DNA from: Catenulispora acidiphila DSM 44928 | GTDB lineage: Bacteria; Actinomycetota; Actinomycetes; Streptomycetales; Catenulisporaceae | Assembly (NCBI RefSeq): GCF_000024025.1 | Contig: NC_013131.1 | Coordinates: forward strand, 2,294,001 to 2,358,000 | Length of the DNA stretch: 64,000 nucleotides | Direction of reading: 5' to 3' | Shown: positions 38,222 through 47,264 of the stretch, piece after piece | How positions within the stretch are numbered: position 1 is the first letter of the stretch | How the letters are laid out: every line of letters begins with the position of its first letter | The notes under the pieces: generated by a model | What the model was told of the DNA's origin: nothing | Seen by the model: only the letters and a program-made list of their open reading frames with translations | The model's database searches: none | Program-made: the position numbers and the translations under genes

Positions 38222-38240
38222 TTAGGTTTGCCTAACCTAA
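38222..38240. promoter_or_regulatory. Iron box (DmdR/IdeR operator)
   Basis: TTAGGTTTGCCTAACCTAA matches the 19-bp DtxR/IdeR/DmdR consensus at 17 of 19 positions and is an almost perfect inverted repeat. It lies 33 bases upstream of the copD-like start at 38274 and 118 bases from the divergent exporter start at 38104. Confidence 0.88.
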
Positions 38241-38273
38241 CCCTCGCTAGATCGTTCCGATTCAGGGGGTCCC

Positions 38274-39476
38274 TTGCTCTCCGCACCCGTCCTCGCCGGC
38301 GCCCCGGCGTACCTCGCCGCGCCCGCGCCCTCCACCCCGCTGGGTCCCTTCGAGGACAGCGCCGTGTCCTGGGCGAGTTGGGCGACGCTGATGTCCTTCG
38401 TCGGCCTGGTCGCCCTGGCGCTCGTCGTCGCCGCCCCGGCCCGAGGCGCCGGCGAGCGCACGGCGCGGATCGTCCGGACCCGGCTGGGCTGGGCCGCGGT
38501 CGTCGCCGGAGTTCTTGCGCTCCCGGCGGTCCTCACCGACCAGGCCCACAGCGCCTCGCGCACCGGCTACGACTACGGCGCCGCGTGGCGCGGGCTCTTC
38601 GACGGCTCGGGCGCCGGGCTGCTCGCCGGGCTGGAGACGGTGCTGCCCTTCGTCGCCGCGCTGCTGATCCTGCCGGTCGTGATACGCCGGGCCCTTCCGG
38701 CGCGCCTGGTGACCGGACTGCGTGTCGCGGCCCTGATCCTCGGCGTCGTCGGTCTGGTCTCGACCCGCATCCCGACTTCGCTGGCCGACAATGCGGGCCG
38801 CACCGTCTTCCAGACCTTCATGTGGATCCTGCATCTGATCGGCGGCGGCGTGTGGGTCGGCGGGCTGATCGGGCTGGTCGTGCTCGTCGCGGGCAGCGGT
38901 CTGGAATCCGGGTTCTGGTCCCCGGCGATCCGCCGGTTCTCCATCGCCGCGATGAGCTGCGTGGCAGCCATCAGCCTGTCGGGGCTGTTCCTGTACTGGG
39001 AGCACGTCGACGGCCCGACCCAGCTGCTGAGCACCATGTACGGACGGGTCCTCGGCGTGAAGCTGCTGATCTTCGGCAGCCTGCTCGCCCTCGGCGCCGT
39101 CAACCAGTTCTGGCTGCACCCGCGCATCGACGCGCTGCGCGCCGCCGGGGACGAGCGTCCGCTGCGCACCGTCCTGGTCAGGCGGTTCCCGGCGGTGGTC
39201 GGCGTGGAGACGGTGCTGATCCTCGGGCTGCTGTTCGCCGCCTCCTTCCTGCACGGCTCGGCGCGCAACCAGGCGTTCCAGGCCGACGCGGCCAAGCACG
39301 CCACCGGCTCGGTGAAGAAGCTGCCCAAGCTGCCGCAGAAGGAGGTCTCGGCCTCGACCTGGATCGAGGGCACCGCCGAGACGGCCGCGGTGCTGGTCGT
39401 GACGGTGGCGGGGTACCGCTTCTCCGGCAAGCTCGCCCGGCGCCGGGTCGGGCGCGTGCGGCCCGCCGAGGGCTGA
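38274..39476 (+). CDS. CopD-family membrane protein, iron-box controlled
   Basis: 400 residues from TTG 38274 (AGGGGG eight bases upstream). Eight to nine membrane segments; the conserved CopD blocks are LHLIGGGVWVGGLIGLVVLV, RRFSIAAMSCVAAISLSGLFLYWEHV, YGRVLGVKLLIFGSLLALGAVNQFWLHPRI and RRFPAVVGVETVLILGLLFAASFLHG. The family is linked to copper uptake or tolerance. The iron box just upstream suggests that here it is repressed by iron-loaded DmdR, so a role in iron or metal acquisition should be considered. Confidence 0.88.
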   Translation: MLSAPVLAGAPAYLAAPAPSTPLGPFEDSAVSWASWATLMSFVGLVALALVVAAPARGAGERTARIVRTRLGWAAVVAGVLALPAVLTDQAHSASRTGYDYGAAWRGLFDGSGAGLLAGLETVLPFVAALLILPVVIRRALPARLVTGLRVAALILGVVGLVSTRIPTSLADNAGRTVFQTFMWILHLIGGGVWVGGLIGLVVLVAGSGLESGFWSPAIRRFSIAAMSCVAAISLSGLFLYWEHVDGPTQLLSTMYGRVLGVKLLIFGSLLALGAVNQFWLHPRIDALRAAGDERPLRTVLVRRFPAVVGVETVLILGLLFAASFLHGSARNQAFQADAAKHATGSVKKLPKLPQKEVSASTWIEGTAETAAVLVVTVAGYRFSGKLARRRVGRVRPAEG

Positions 39477-39574
39477 CAGCATTCCGAGCGGAAACCGTGC
39501 AACCGAACCGCCGCCCCGGGAGTGTCTTTCGGACCCGGCGTTCGGACGCCGGACTGATCGGAGCGAGGGGTGCT

Positions 39575-40201
39575 GTGGCCGAAGAGGCTGAGTCGATCGA
39601 TTTCGCGGGGTTCTACACGGCGACGGCCACCCGCGTCGTGGGATACCTGTTCGTGGTCCTGGGCAGCGTCGCCGAGGCGGAGGACGCGGCGCAGGAGGCG
39701 TACACCCGGGCCTGGCTGCGCTGGTCCAAGGTCCGGGGCTACGAGGACCCCGAGGCCTGGGTCCGGACCGTCGGGTTCCGCGTCGCGATGAGCACGTGGC
39801 GCAAGACCCGGAACCGGCTGAGCGCGCACCGCACGAGCGGCGAGTCCGGCGCGCACGTCCCGGACCTGTCGCCGGACCGCCTGGTCGTGGTGGACGCGCT
39901 GCGCCGCATCCCGGCCGAGCAGCGGCGCGCGCTGGTGCTGTTCCATCTGCTGGGCCTGACCGTGACCGAGATCGCCGAGGAGATCGGCGCGCCGGTCGGC
40001 ACGGTCAAGGCCCGGCTGTCCCGCGGCCGCAAGGCGCTGGCGCCCTACGTCTCGGAGTTCGCCGACGACGAGGAGGCTCCGCCGGGCTCGGCAGCCTCTT
40101 CACCGGCCTCTTCACCGGCCTCCTCATCGCTTCAAGCACTTTCCTCCTCGGAGGACTCATCGGCGCTCTTCGGGAAGAAGGGGATGGTTTCCGGTGCCTG
40201 A
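39575..40201 (+). CDS. ECF sigma factor (SigE-family)
   Basis: 208 residues from GTG 39575 (GAGGGG upstream). Region 2: FYTATATRVVGYLFVVLGSVAEAEDAAQEAYTRAWLRW; region 4: ALRRIPAEQRRALVLFHLLGLTVTEIAEEIGAPVGTVKARLSRGRKAL. A Ser/Pro/Ala-rich tail (ASSPASSPASSS) follows. It overlaps the next gene by 8 bases (40194-40201), the usual sigma/anti-sigma layout. It probably responds to an envelope signal relayed by the membrane partner. Confidence 0.92.
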   Translation: MAEEAESIDFAGFYTATATRVVGYLFVVLGSVAEAEDAAQEAYTRAWLRWSKVRGYEDPEAWVRTVGFRVAMSTWRKTRNRLSAHRTSGESGAHVPDLSPDRLVVVDALRRIPAEQRRALVLFHLLGLTVTEIAEEIGAPVGTVKARLSRGRKALAPYVSEFADDEEAPPGSAASSPASSPASSSLQALSSSEDSSALFGKKGMVSGA

Positions 40202-41588
40202 GAACTTCGCTTCGTTGCTCGAAGCACTCAACAGCGAAGGCCGCGAGCTCGCCCGGCCGGTTCCGGCCGGCGCCATCGAGGCCCTGGGCCGGGGTCGCCG
40301 CCGGCGGCGCGTGTTCTCGGCGGCCGGATCGGTGATCCTGGTCTGCGCCGTGGCGGCGGGCGTCGGGCTGGGCACCGGGGGTGCCAAGGACAGCCCGACG
40401 CCGACACAGCCGGTGTCGACCCGTCCTGCGCCGAGCGTTCCGTCGTCGGCATCGACGCCGCACACCGCGCTCCCGTCGAAGAACCGCACCGGCACGAGTG
40501 CGCTCCTGCTGGCTTCCGAGGCGCCGAAGCCGGCGCTGTACCAGTGGAAGATCACGCGGACCGCCCCCGAACTCACGGCCGACTTCACCGACCCGATCTG
40601 TGACTTCGTCCCGTCGAACGTGCAGGAACCGAAGACCCACGCGCAGTCGGCGGTCGAGGCGGACTACACATCCGCCTATGACTCGACGACGGCGTGGGAG
40701 TCGGTCTACCACTACAGCTCGGCGGCGGCGGCCAAGCAGGACTACGACATACTCAAGCCGACAACGGCCAATTGCAAGAGATCCATCGTGGTCGGCACGA
40801 TCGCCGACGGGTTCGCGTGGAAGGACTCCGCAGACGGGGCGGACCTGCACAGGATGATGGTGCTGTCCGGAAGTGATATCGCGTACTGGTTCTACCAATC
40901 CGCGCCCGGCGCGGTGTACGACACCTCCGACGACCAGGCGGCGCTGCAGCGCATGGCCGACCGGCTCGACGGCGGGACCCCGGCGCCGGACCCGGTCACC
41001 GCCCCGCCGTCGAACACCCTCCCGGGCTCGGCGTGGCTGGGCCTCAGCGAGATCCCGTTCGAGACGGCGGACCAGTCCCACGGCTGGCTCCAGATGGGGT
41101 CGCAGGAAACCGGTCCCGGCGCCGCGCCCTCGAGCAAGCTGTGCCAGGACGCCGACTACGCCATCCTGAACGGACCGGACGCCGCCATCGCCAGCCGGCC
41201 TTACCACGGGACCCCGCCGGGCCCGCCGCCGCTGTATCAGGGCTCGAACTATCTCTATTCGAGTGCGACCCAGAACATCTTCACCTTCCCGTCGGCGGAC
41301 CGGGCCATGGCTGCGTTCCAGTACGCACGGCAGGCCACCGGACAGCAGGGCTGCACGTTCGAGAACGGCGCGGGGCAAAAGGACGTCCGCACGATCAAGG
41401 TGGGGACGGCTACCGCGGACGGCTTCTCGCTGCTGATCACCGACACACCGAGCCCGTCGTACGCGCACGTGTATTTCGTGGTCAAGGGCACCCATGTGAC
41501 GCAGTTGACGGTCACCTTCGAGAAGGGCGACACCTCGACCGGGGGTGACGCGGCGGTGCTGGCGGCGTTGGCGGGGCACCTGCCGTAG
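40194..41588 (+). CDS. Membrane partner of the ECF sigma factor (possible anti-sigma/sensor)
   Basis: 464 residues from GTG 40194. A ~38-residue cytoplasmic part (PENFASLLEALNSEGRELARPVPAGAIEALGRGRRRRR), one membrane segment (VFSAAGSVILVCAVAAGVGLG) and a ~400-residue outer region made of two similar halves, each with an isolated Cys pair and FPSADRAMAAFQYAR/YSSAAAAKQDYDIL-type segments, resembling PknH-like sensor or DUF domains. No HxxxCxxC zinc anti-sigma motif is present, so the anti-sigma role is inferred from the gene overlap only. Confidence 0.75.
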   Translation: MPENFASLLEALNSEGRELARPVPAGAIEALGRGRRRRRVFSAAGSVILVCAVAAGVGLGTGGAKDSPTPTQPVSTRPAPSVPSSASTPHTALPSKNRTGTSALLLASEAPKPALYQWKITRTAPELTADFTDPICDFVPSNVQEPKTHAQSAVEADYTSAYDSTTAWESVYHYSSAAAAKQDYDILKPTTANCKRSIVVGTIADGFAWKDSADGADLHRMMVLSGSDIAYWFYQSAPGAVYDTSDDQAALQRMADRLDGGTPAPDPVTAPPSNTLPGSAWLGLSEIPFETADQSHGWLQMGSQETGPGAAPSSKLCQDADYAILNGPDAAIASRPYHGTPPGPPPLYQGSNYLYSSATQNIFTFPSADRAMAAFQYARQATGQQGCTFENGAGQKDVRTIKVGTATADGFSLLITDTPSPSYAHVYFVVKGTHVTQLTVTFEKGDTSTGGDAAVLAALAGHLP

Positions 41589-41608
41589 AGCTGCGGCAGC
41601 CGGTGCCG

Positions 41609-41644
41609 GTCCGGCGCCGGGGACCGATGTCCCCGGCGCCGGAC
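41609..41644. terminator. Perfect 15-bp stem terminator
   Basis: GTCCGGCGCCGGGGA pairs exactly with TCCCCGGCGCCGGAC around CCGATG. It separates the convergent sigma operon and Nudix gene. Just beyond, TCAGCACATGRCAGAA occurs twice, 27 bases apart (41646 and 41673). Confidence 0.9.
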
Positions 41645-41695
41645 GTCAGCACATGACAGAAGGGGTCGTCACTCAGCACATGGCAGAAAGCGCCG

Positions 41696-42232
41696 TCAGC
41701 TCAGACAGCCGACATGCGCCAGCGCCTGCCGCAGCAGCGTCCCCTGTCCGCCGTGCATGTCCTGCAACACAGTGTCCGAACTCGCCTCCTGGGGCGTGAG
41801 CCACACCAGGTCGAGCGCGTCCTGCCGGGGCGAGCAGTCGCCGTTCACCGGCACGACGTAGGCCAGCGCGACCGCGTGCTGGCGCGGGTCGTGGTACGGC
41901 GTGACGCCGGCGGTGGGGAAGTACTCGGCGACCGTGAAGGGCTGCAGGGAGGCCGGGACGTTCGGCAGCGCGACCGGGCCGAGGTCCTTCTCCAGGTGGC
42001 GCAGCAGGGCGTCGCGCAGCCGCTCGTGGTGCAGCACGCGGCCGGAGACCAGGCTGCGGGTGATCTCCCCGTCGGGGGAGATGCGCAGGAGCAGCCCGAC
42101 GCTGGTCACCTCGCCGGCGGCGTCCACGCGCACCGGGACCGCCTGGACGTAGACGATCGGCAGGTGGGCGCGGATCTGCTCCAGCTCGCCCGGCTCGAAC
42201 CAGCTCGGGGTCGTCTCGATCATTTCGGACAC
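41696..42232 (-). CDS. Nudix-like protein (DUF4916 type) with degenerate Nudix box
   Basis: 178 residues from GTG 42232. The protein has the actinobacterial DUF4916 start (WFEPGELEQIRAHLPIVYVQAVPVRVD). The Nudix box reads GRVLHHE-x7-RHLEKDLG where REUxEExGU is expected, so the metal-binding Glu pair is replaced by Lys-Asp. It is probably not a standard pyrophosphatase. It is divergent from the DrrA-like gene and shares the repeat-rich promoter region. Confidence 0.8.
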   Translation of the reverse strand: MSEMIETTPSWFEPGELEQIRAHLPIVYVQAVPVRVDAAGEVTSVGLLLRISPDGEITRSLVSGRVLHHERLRDALLRHLEKDLGPVALPNVPASLQPFTVAEYFPTAGVTPYHDPRQHAVALAYVVPVNGDCSPRQDALDLVWLTPQEASSDTVLQDMHGGQGTLLRQALAHVGCLS

Positions 42233-42254
42233 GCGTTGATCGTACTAGTGCGCC

Positions 42255-42295
42255 GCGTCAGCCGCCGTGTCAGGTCCGTGTCAGGACCGCGTCAG
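42255..42295 (+). promoter_or_regulatory. SARP-box-like heptamer direct repeats before drrA-like gene
   Basis: Four G(C/T)GTCAG heptamers start at 42255, 42267, 42278 and 42289; the last three are exactly 11 bases apart, the spacing used by SARP/AfsR-type BTAD regulators. A -10-like GATGGT follows at 42306-42311, 10 bases after the last heptamer, and the ATG at 42318 is seven bases beyond, consistent with a leaderless message. Confidence 0.6.
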
Positions 42296-42317
42296 GCCTG
42301 CTGGCGATGGTTGAGTC

Positions 42318-43325
42318 ATGGAAAACACAGCGATCGCGGTCACGGGACTGCGCAAGACATACGGCGACAAGGTGGTGCTCGACGGCATCGGCTTCGAGGT
42401 CGCCGCGGGATCGGTCTTCTCGATGCTGGGCCCGAACGGCGCCGGCAAGACGACCACGGTGAACGTGCTGACCACGCTGATGAAGGCGGACGCTGGGACG
42501 GTGCGGGTGGCGGGGTTCGACGTCGCCTCGCAGACCAAGCAGGTGCGCTCCGCGATCGGCGTGACCGGGCAGTTCGCCGCGGTCGACGAGCTGCTGACGG
42601 GGCGCGAGAACCTGCGGATGATGGCGGATCTGTTGCGGATCCGGCCGGCCGGCGAGATCGTCTCGCGGCTGCTGGAGCGCTTCGATCTGAGCGAGTCCGC
42701 TGACAAGCAGGCTTCGACCTACTCCGGCGGGATGCGGCGCAAGCTCGACCTGGCGATGACGCTGGTCGGGAGCCCGCGGATCATCTTCCTCGACGAGCCG
42801 ACGACCGGGCTGGACCCGCGCAGCCGGCGCACCATGTGGGAGATCGTCCGGGAGCTGGTGGCCGAGGGCACGACCATCTTCCTGACCACCCAGTACCTGG
42901 AGGAGGCCGACCACCTGGCCGACCGGATCGCGGTGCTGGACGGCGGGCGGATCGTCGCGCAGGGCACCGCCGAGGAGCTCAAGCGCCAGATACCCGGGAC
43001 CCACGTGCGGCTGAAGTTCGCGACCGCCGCGGACCTCGACAGCGCGGCGCGGCTGCTGGCCGGCGCCACCCGCGACGAGGCCGAACTGGCCTTGCGCGTC
43101 CCCAGCGACGGCACCTCGCGCTCGCTGCGCGCCCTGCTGGACCGGCTCGACGAGCACTCGCTGGACTCCGAGGAGTTCTCCGTGCACACCCCCGACCTCG
43201 ACGACGTCTTCCTCGCCCTCACCGGGCACTCCGCCCAGACCGAGCCCGCCACTCAGACCGACCCTGCCACCCAGGCCGAGCCAGCCACCCCGACCGCCGC
43301 CACCGCCGCCACGAAGGAGAACTGA
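42318..43325 (+). CDS. ABC exporter ATPase, DrrA type
   Basis: 335 residues. Walker A GPNGAGKTT, Q-loop GVTGQFAAVDELLTG, signature STYSGGMRRKLDLAMTL, Walker B IIFLDEPTTGLD and H-loop region TTQYLEEADHLADRI are all present, and the VTGQFAAVDELLTGRENLRM string is typical of daunorubicin-resistance ATPases. The C-terminal ~25 residues are a Thr/Pro/Ala-rich repeat (EPATQTDPATQAEPATPT). No Shine-Dalgarno precedes the ATG. It pairs with the permease two bases downstream to export a lipophilic compound. Confidence 0.93.
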   Translation: MENTAIAVTGLRKTYGDKVVLDGIGFEVAAGSVFSMLGPNGAGKTTTVNVLTTLMKADAGTVRVAGFDVASQTKQVRSAIGVTGQFAAVDELLTGRENLRMMADLLRIRPAGEIVSRLLERFDLSESADKQASTYSGGMRRKLDLAMTLVGSPRIIFLDEPTTGLDPRSRRTMWEIVRELVAEGTTIFLTTQYLEEADHLADRIAVLDGGRIVAQGTAEELKRQIPGTHVRLKFATAADLDSAARLLAGATRDEAELALRVPSDGTSRSLRALLDRLDEHSLDSEEFSVHTPDLDDVFLALTGHSAQTEPATQTDPATQAEPATPTAATAATKEN

Positions 43326-43327
43326 CC

Positions 43328-44092
43328 ATGAGCACGCCATCCACCGCCTTCGGCGACTCCGCGATCATGCTGCGCCGCAACTTCCGCCACACCGTCCGCA
43401 ACCCCGTGACCGTCTTCAACGCCATCCTGTTCCCCATCGTCATGATGCTGATGTTCGTGTACGTCTTCGGCGGCGCGTTCAAGGTCCCCGGCAGCTACGT
43501 CGACTACGCGGTCCCCGGCCTGATCGTCATGGCCATCACCTACGGCCTGGGCCCGACCGCGGCCTCGGTGAACGACGACATGACCAAGGGCATCATCAAC
43601 CGGTTCAAGACCATGGACGTCTCCCGGGGCGCCGTGCTCACCGGCCACGTGGTCGCCACCACGGTCCGCGCCCTGATCGCGGTCGGCGCGATCATCGGCG
43701 TCGGCTTCGCGATGGGCTTCCGGTCCCACGGCAGCCTGCCGGACTGGCTCGCCGCGCTCGGTCTGATCCTGCTGCTGGCCCTCGCGACCAGCTGGCTCAC
43801 CGTGGCGATGGGACTGTCCGCCAAGTCGGTGGAGTCCGCGGGCCTGGCGACCGTGCCGCTGATCATGCTGCCGTTCCTGAGCAGCGCGTTCGTCCCGGCC
43901 TCGACCATGAAGACCGGCGTGAAGCAGTTCGCCGAGTACCAGCCCTTCACCCCGATCATCGAGACCCTGCGCGGGCTGCTCTCCGGCGGCCACGTCTCGA
44001 CCAGCCACCTGGTGCAGGCGCTCGCCTGGTCCGTGGGGTTCGCAGTGCTCGGCTATGTCTGGGCGGTGTCGACCTTCAAGAAGCGAGCGTGA
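43328..44092 (+). CDS. ABC-2 permease, DrrB type
   Basis: 254 residues with six membrane segments. NPVTVFNAILFPIVMMLMFVYVFGGAFKVPG, YVDYAVPGLIVMAITYG, DMTKGIINRFKTMDVSRGAVLTGHV and PASTMKTGVKQFAEYQPFTPIIETLRGLL are the conserved ABC-2/DrrB segments. It starts 2 bases after the ATPase stop. Its last 17 bases overlap the end of the convergent BTAD regulator gene. Confidence 0.93.
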   Translation: MSTPSTAFGDSAIMLRRNFRHTVRNPVTVFNAILFPIVMMLMFVYVFGGAFKVPGSYVDYAVPGLIVMAITYGLGPTAASVNDDMTKGIINRFKTMDVSRGAVLTGHVVATTVRALIAVGAIIGVGFAMGFRSHGSLPDWLAALGLILLLALATSWLTVAMGLSAKSVESAGLATVPLIMLPFLSSAFVPASTMKTGVKQFAEYQPFTPIIETLRGLLSGGHVSTSHLVQALAWSVGFAVLGYVWAVSTFKKRA

Positions 44093-47000
44093 CCTGGGTG
44101 AGCTCGGACAACTCGGTCCGCGTCCCCTCCAGAACCGCCTCGGCGAACCTCGTGTCGCCGAGGCGGTTTCGCGTCTGCGTCTCGATGTGCGCGACGTCCG
44201 GGTGCGCGCTGTCGGGCAGTCCGCGCAAGGCGGCGGCCGCGCCGAGCAGCCGCGCGGCCTGCTCGGGCTGCTCCTGGCGCAGCGCCAGGTCCGCGACCCC
44301 GACGACCGCCATGGCGAGCAGCAGCGGGAGCCCCACCTCGCTCGCCGCCGCCAAGGCCGCCGCGCTATGCGCCCGCGCTTCTTCCAGGTCGTCGGTGACC
44401 CGCGCCAGCATGTCCAACCGCATCGCGCGGTAGTGCGTCTGCTCCGCCTCCTCGCCGAGCAGGGTCGTCGCGACGGCGATCTGACGCCGGGACTCCGCGG
44501 CGTCGCCGGCCCAGCGCGCCAGGTCCACCTTCGCCAACGCCAACTCCGCCAGCGCTCCGGGCCAGGTCACCCGCTCCGCGCTCCGCTCGCCGTCGGCGAT
44601 CGCCGCCGCCGCGCCGTCCCGGTCCCCGGCCATCCACAGCATCAGCGCCTGCCGCGCCCGCATCCGGATGACCTCCTCGGGCGCGCCGACCTCGGCGATG
44701 ACCACGACAGCCCGCTCATACAGCTCGGCGGCTCTGGCGAACTCCCCGCGCACGGCGATCCGGTCGGCCAGCTCGGTCAGCGCCAGGGAGGTCCCGAACC
44801 GCTCGCCGAGCGCTGTGAACTCCGCCAGCGCCTTCTCCAGATGCTCGTCCGCGTCCAGGCTGCCCTGGCCGAACATGACGCGGATCTTGCCGGTCTGGAC
44901 CCGAGCGAGCGCGCGGACCCAGGGATCGTCGTCGTCCAGTTGCGGTTCGAACGCCGTCAACGCGTCCTGCGGCGCCCGCAGCATGCGCTCCAGCGGCTCC
45001 ACCAGAGCCATGCCGGGGTGGCGGCGGGTCCCGGGCTCAGTGTGCTGACTCGCCTCGTACGCCTTGTGGATCCACTCCTCGGCGGAGTGCTCGTCGCCTC
45101 GCCCGGAGGTCGCGAACATCACGATCAGCGCGTAGACCACGGCCCGGACCTCGGCGGTGGTCTCGCCGGGCACCTTGGTCGCCGCCAGCAGCAGCTCCAG
45201 ACCCTCGGTCCGATAGCCGGCCAGCCACCAGTACCAGCCCGAGGCGGCCGCGAGCCGCATCGCCGACTGCGCCTCGCCGGCCGCGAGCGCCCCGCGCGCC
45301 GCCGCGGCGATGTTGTCGTGCTCGGCCTGCAACACCGCCAGCCACGCGACCTGCTCGCGCAGCCGCAGGCGCGGCTCGGCGGTCTCGGTCAGCAGGGTGA
45401 AGAAGTCCAGGTGCGCCCGCCGGGCCGCGTCCTGCTCGCCGGCCTCGGCGAGCCGTTGCGCGGCGTACTCCCGGATCGTGCCGCTCATCCGGAACCGCGT
45501 GGCGTCCTCGTCCATCCCGTCGGCGACCAGCAGCGACTTCTCGGTCAGCGCGGTCAGCAGCTCCAGCACCAGATCCGGCTCGATCTCGTCCCCGGCGCAG
45601 ACGTGCTCGGCGGCCTCCAGACCGGCGCCGCCGGCGAACACCGAGAGCCGTCGCAGCACCCTGCGCTCGTCGTCGGACAGCAGCTCCCAGCTCCAGTCGA
45701 CGACCGCGCGCAGCGTCCGGTGCCGGGGCAGCGCGATGCGGCTGCCGCCGGTGAGCAGCCGGAACCGGTCGTCCAGGCGGGACGCCAGCTGCTCCACGGA
45801 CATGGTCCGCAACCGCGCCGCCGCCAGCTCGATCGCCAGCGGCATCCCGTCGAGTGCCCGGCACACCCGGGCCATCGTCGCCAGCTGCTGTGCGTCCACA
45901 TTCAGGTCCCGGCGCACCGCCTGCGCGCGGTCCCGCAGCAGCCGCACGGCCGGGGACGCCGCGATCTCCTCCGGCGCCGCGTCCTCCTTCGGCAGCGCCA
46001 GCGGCGTCACCGGCCACAACGTCTCGCCGGTGATGCCCAGCGGCTCCCGGCTGGTCGCCAGGATCCGCAGCCCTCGGCACTCGCCGAGCACCCGGTGCGC
46101 GAACAGCGCAGCGGACTCGATGACGTGCTCGCAGTTGTCCAGGACGATCAGCGCCCGCCGCTCGCGCATCGCGGCGACGAAGCGGTCCGTCGGCTCGGCG
46201 TTCCGGTTTTCGAACGGCAGAGCCTCGCCGAGCAGCGTGTCGCGCAGACCCAGACTGGACAGCGCGGCCTGCGCCACGTCCCCGTCCGCGCCGATCGCGG
46301 CCAGCTCCACCAGCCACGCGCCGTCCGGCAGCCCGCCGAGCGCCGTGCGCGCGGTCTCCACGGCCAGCCGGGTCTTGCCCGCACCGCCCGGACCGATCAC
46401 CGTGGTCAGCCGCTGCTCGCCGACGAGCTCGCCGACCGCGGCCACCTCCGCCTCCCGGCCGACGAAGCTGGTCAGCTCCGAGCGCAGGTTGGTCTTGCGG
46501 GTTTCCTCCCGCTTCCCGCCGAGCTCGCCCCGCAGCAGCGCGACGTGCAGCGCCGAGAGCTCCGGCGAGGGATCGACGCCGAGTTCCTCGGCCAGCGCCT
46601 CCCTCGTGCGCTGATACACCTGCAGCGCCTCGCTGTCGCGGCCGGCGGCGTTGAGCGCGCGCATCAGCGCCGAGACCAGCCGCTCCCGCGTCGGGTGCGC
46701 GGCGACCAGATCGGTCAGCTCCGTCACCAGTTCCGCGCCGCGCCCGAGCGTCAGCTCGGCGTCGAAACGCTCCTCCCCGGCGGTCAGGCGCAGCCCTTCC
46801 AGCCGCGTGACCACCGCGTCGAAGGTGTCGCTGTCCTGCAAGCCCACGTCCTGCATCGCCGCGCCGCGCCACAGCGCGAAAGCCTCACGCAGCAGCCGCG
46901 CCCGCTCCGAGACGTCCTGACCGGCCGCCTGACTCGCGCTCACCAGGCGCTCGAAGCGCACCGCGTCCACGGCGTCGGGATCCACGGTGAGCCGGTAACC

Positions 47001-47252
47001 GTCGGTGAGCCCGTCGATCGCCGTGTCCGGCAACGCCTTGCGCAGCCGGGAGACCAGGCGCTGCAAGGCGTTGGCGGCGTCGGCGGGCGGATTCTCGCCC
47101 CAGATCCAGTCGACCAGCGAGGCCTTGGGGACCACCTGGTTCGGCCGCAGCGCGAGCGCGATCAGCACTGCGCGCAGGCGGGCGCCGGGGACGTCGGCCA
47201 AGCCGCCGCCGTCGGCGCGAACCTCCAAAGGTCCCAGCATCGCGATCTGCAC
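44076..47252 (-). CDS. AfsR/SARP-type regulator: OmpR-like HTH, BTAD, NB-ARC, TPR-like
   Basis: 1058 residues from GTG 47252 (AGGA upstream). Residues 1-90: winged helix (QIAMLGPLEVRADG, KASLVDWIWGENPPADAANALQRLVSRLRKAL). 95-240: BTAD. 286-294: P-loop GPGGAGKTR of an NB-ARC/AAA domain with LIVLDNCEHVIESAA (Walker B) and ILATSREPLGI. The rest, ~650-1058, is helical repeats. Such proteins activate secondary-metabolite or export genes through heptamer repeats. The SARP-like repeats before the adjacent drrAB-type operon are the likely target. The 17-base convergent overlap with drrB is unusual. Confidence 0.92.
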   Translation of the reverse strand: MQIAMLGPLEVRADGGGLADVPGARLRAVLIALALRPNQVVPKASLVDWIWGENPPADAANALQRLVSRLRKALPDTAIDGLTDGYRLTVDPDAVDAVRFERLVSASQAAGQDVSERARLLREAFALWRGAAMQDVGLQDSDTFDAVVTRLEGLRLTAGEERFDAELTLGRGAELVTELTDLVAAHPTRERLVSALMRALNAAGRDSEALQVYQRTREALAEELGVDPSPELSALHVALLRGELGGKREETRKTNLRSELTSFVGREAEVAAVGELVGEQRLTTVIGPGGAGKTRLAVETARTALGGLPDGAWLVELAAIGADGDVAQAALSSLGLRDTLLGEALPFENRNAEPTDRFVAAMRERRALIVLDNCEHVIESAALFAHRVLGECRGLRILATSREPLGITGETLWPVTPLALPKEDAAPEEIAASPAVRLLRDRAQAVRRDLNVDAQQLATMARVCRALDGMPLAIELAAARLRTMSVEQLASRLDDRFRLLTGGSRIALPRHRTLRAVVDWSWELLSDDERRVLRRLSVFAGGAGLEAAEHVCAGDEIEPDLVLELLTALTEKSLLVADGMDEDATRFRMSGTIREYAAQRLAEAGEQDAARRAHLDFFTLLTETAEPRLRLREQVAWLAVLQAEHDNIAAAARGALAAGEAQSAMRLAAASGWYWWLAGYRTEGLELLLAATKVPGETTAEVRAVVYALIVMFATSGRGDEHSAEEWIHKAYEASQHTEPGTRRHPGMALVEPLERMLRAPQDALTAFEPQLDDDDPWVRALARVQTGKIRVMFGQGSLDADEHLEKALAEFTALGERFGTSLALTELADRIAVRGEFARAAELYERAVVVIAEVGAPEEVIRMRARQALMLWMAGDRDGAAAAIADGERSAERVTWPGALAELALAKVDLARWAGDAAESRRQIAVATTLLGEEAEQTHYRAMRLDMLARVTDDLEEARAHSAAALAAASEVGLPLLLAMAVVGVADLALRQEQPEQAARLLGAAAALRGLPDSAHPDVAHIETQTRNRLGDTRFAEAVLEGTRTELSELTQVTLAS

Positions 47253-47264
47253 GCGCCGATCCTG

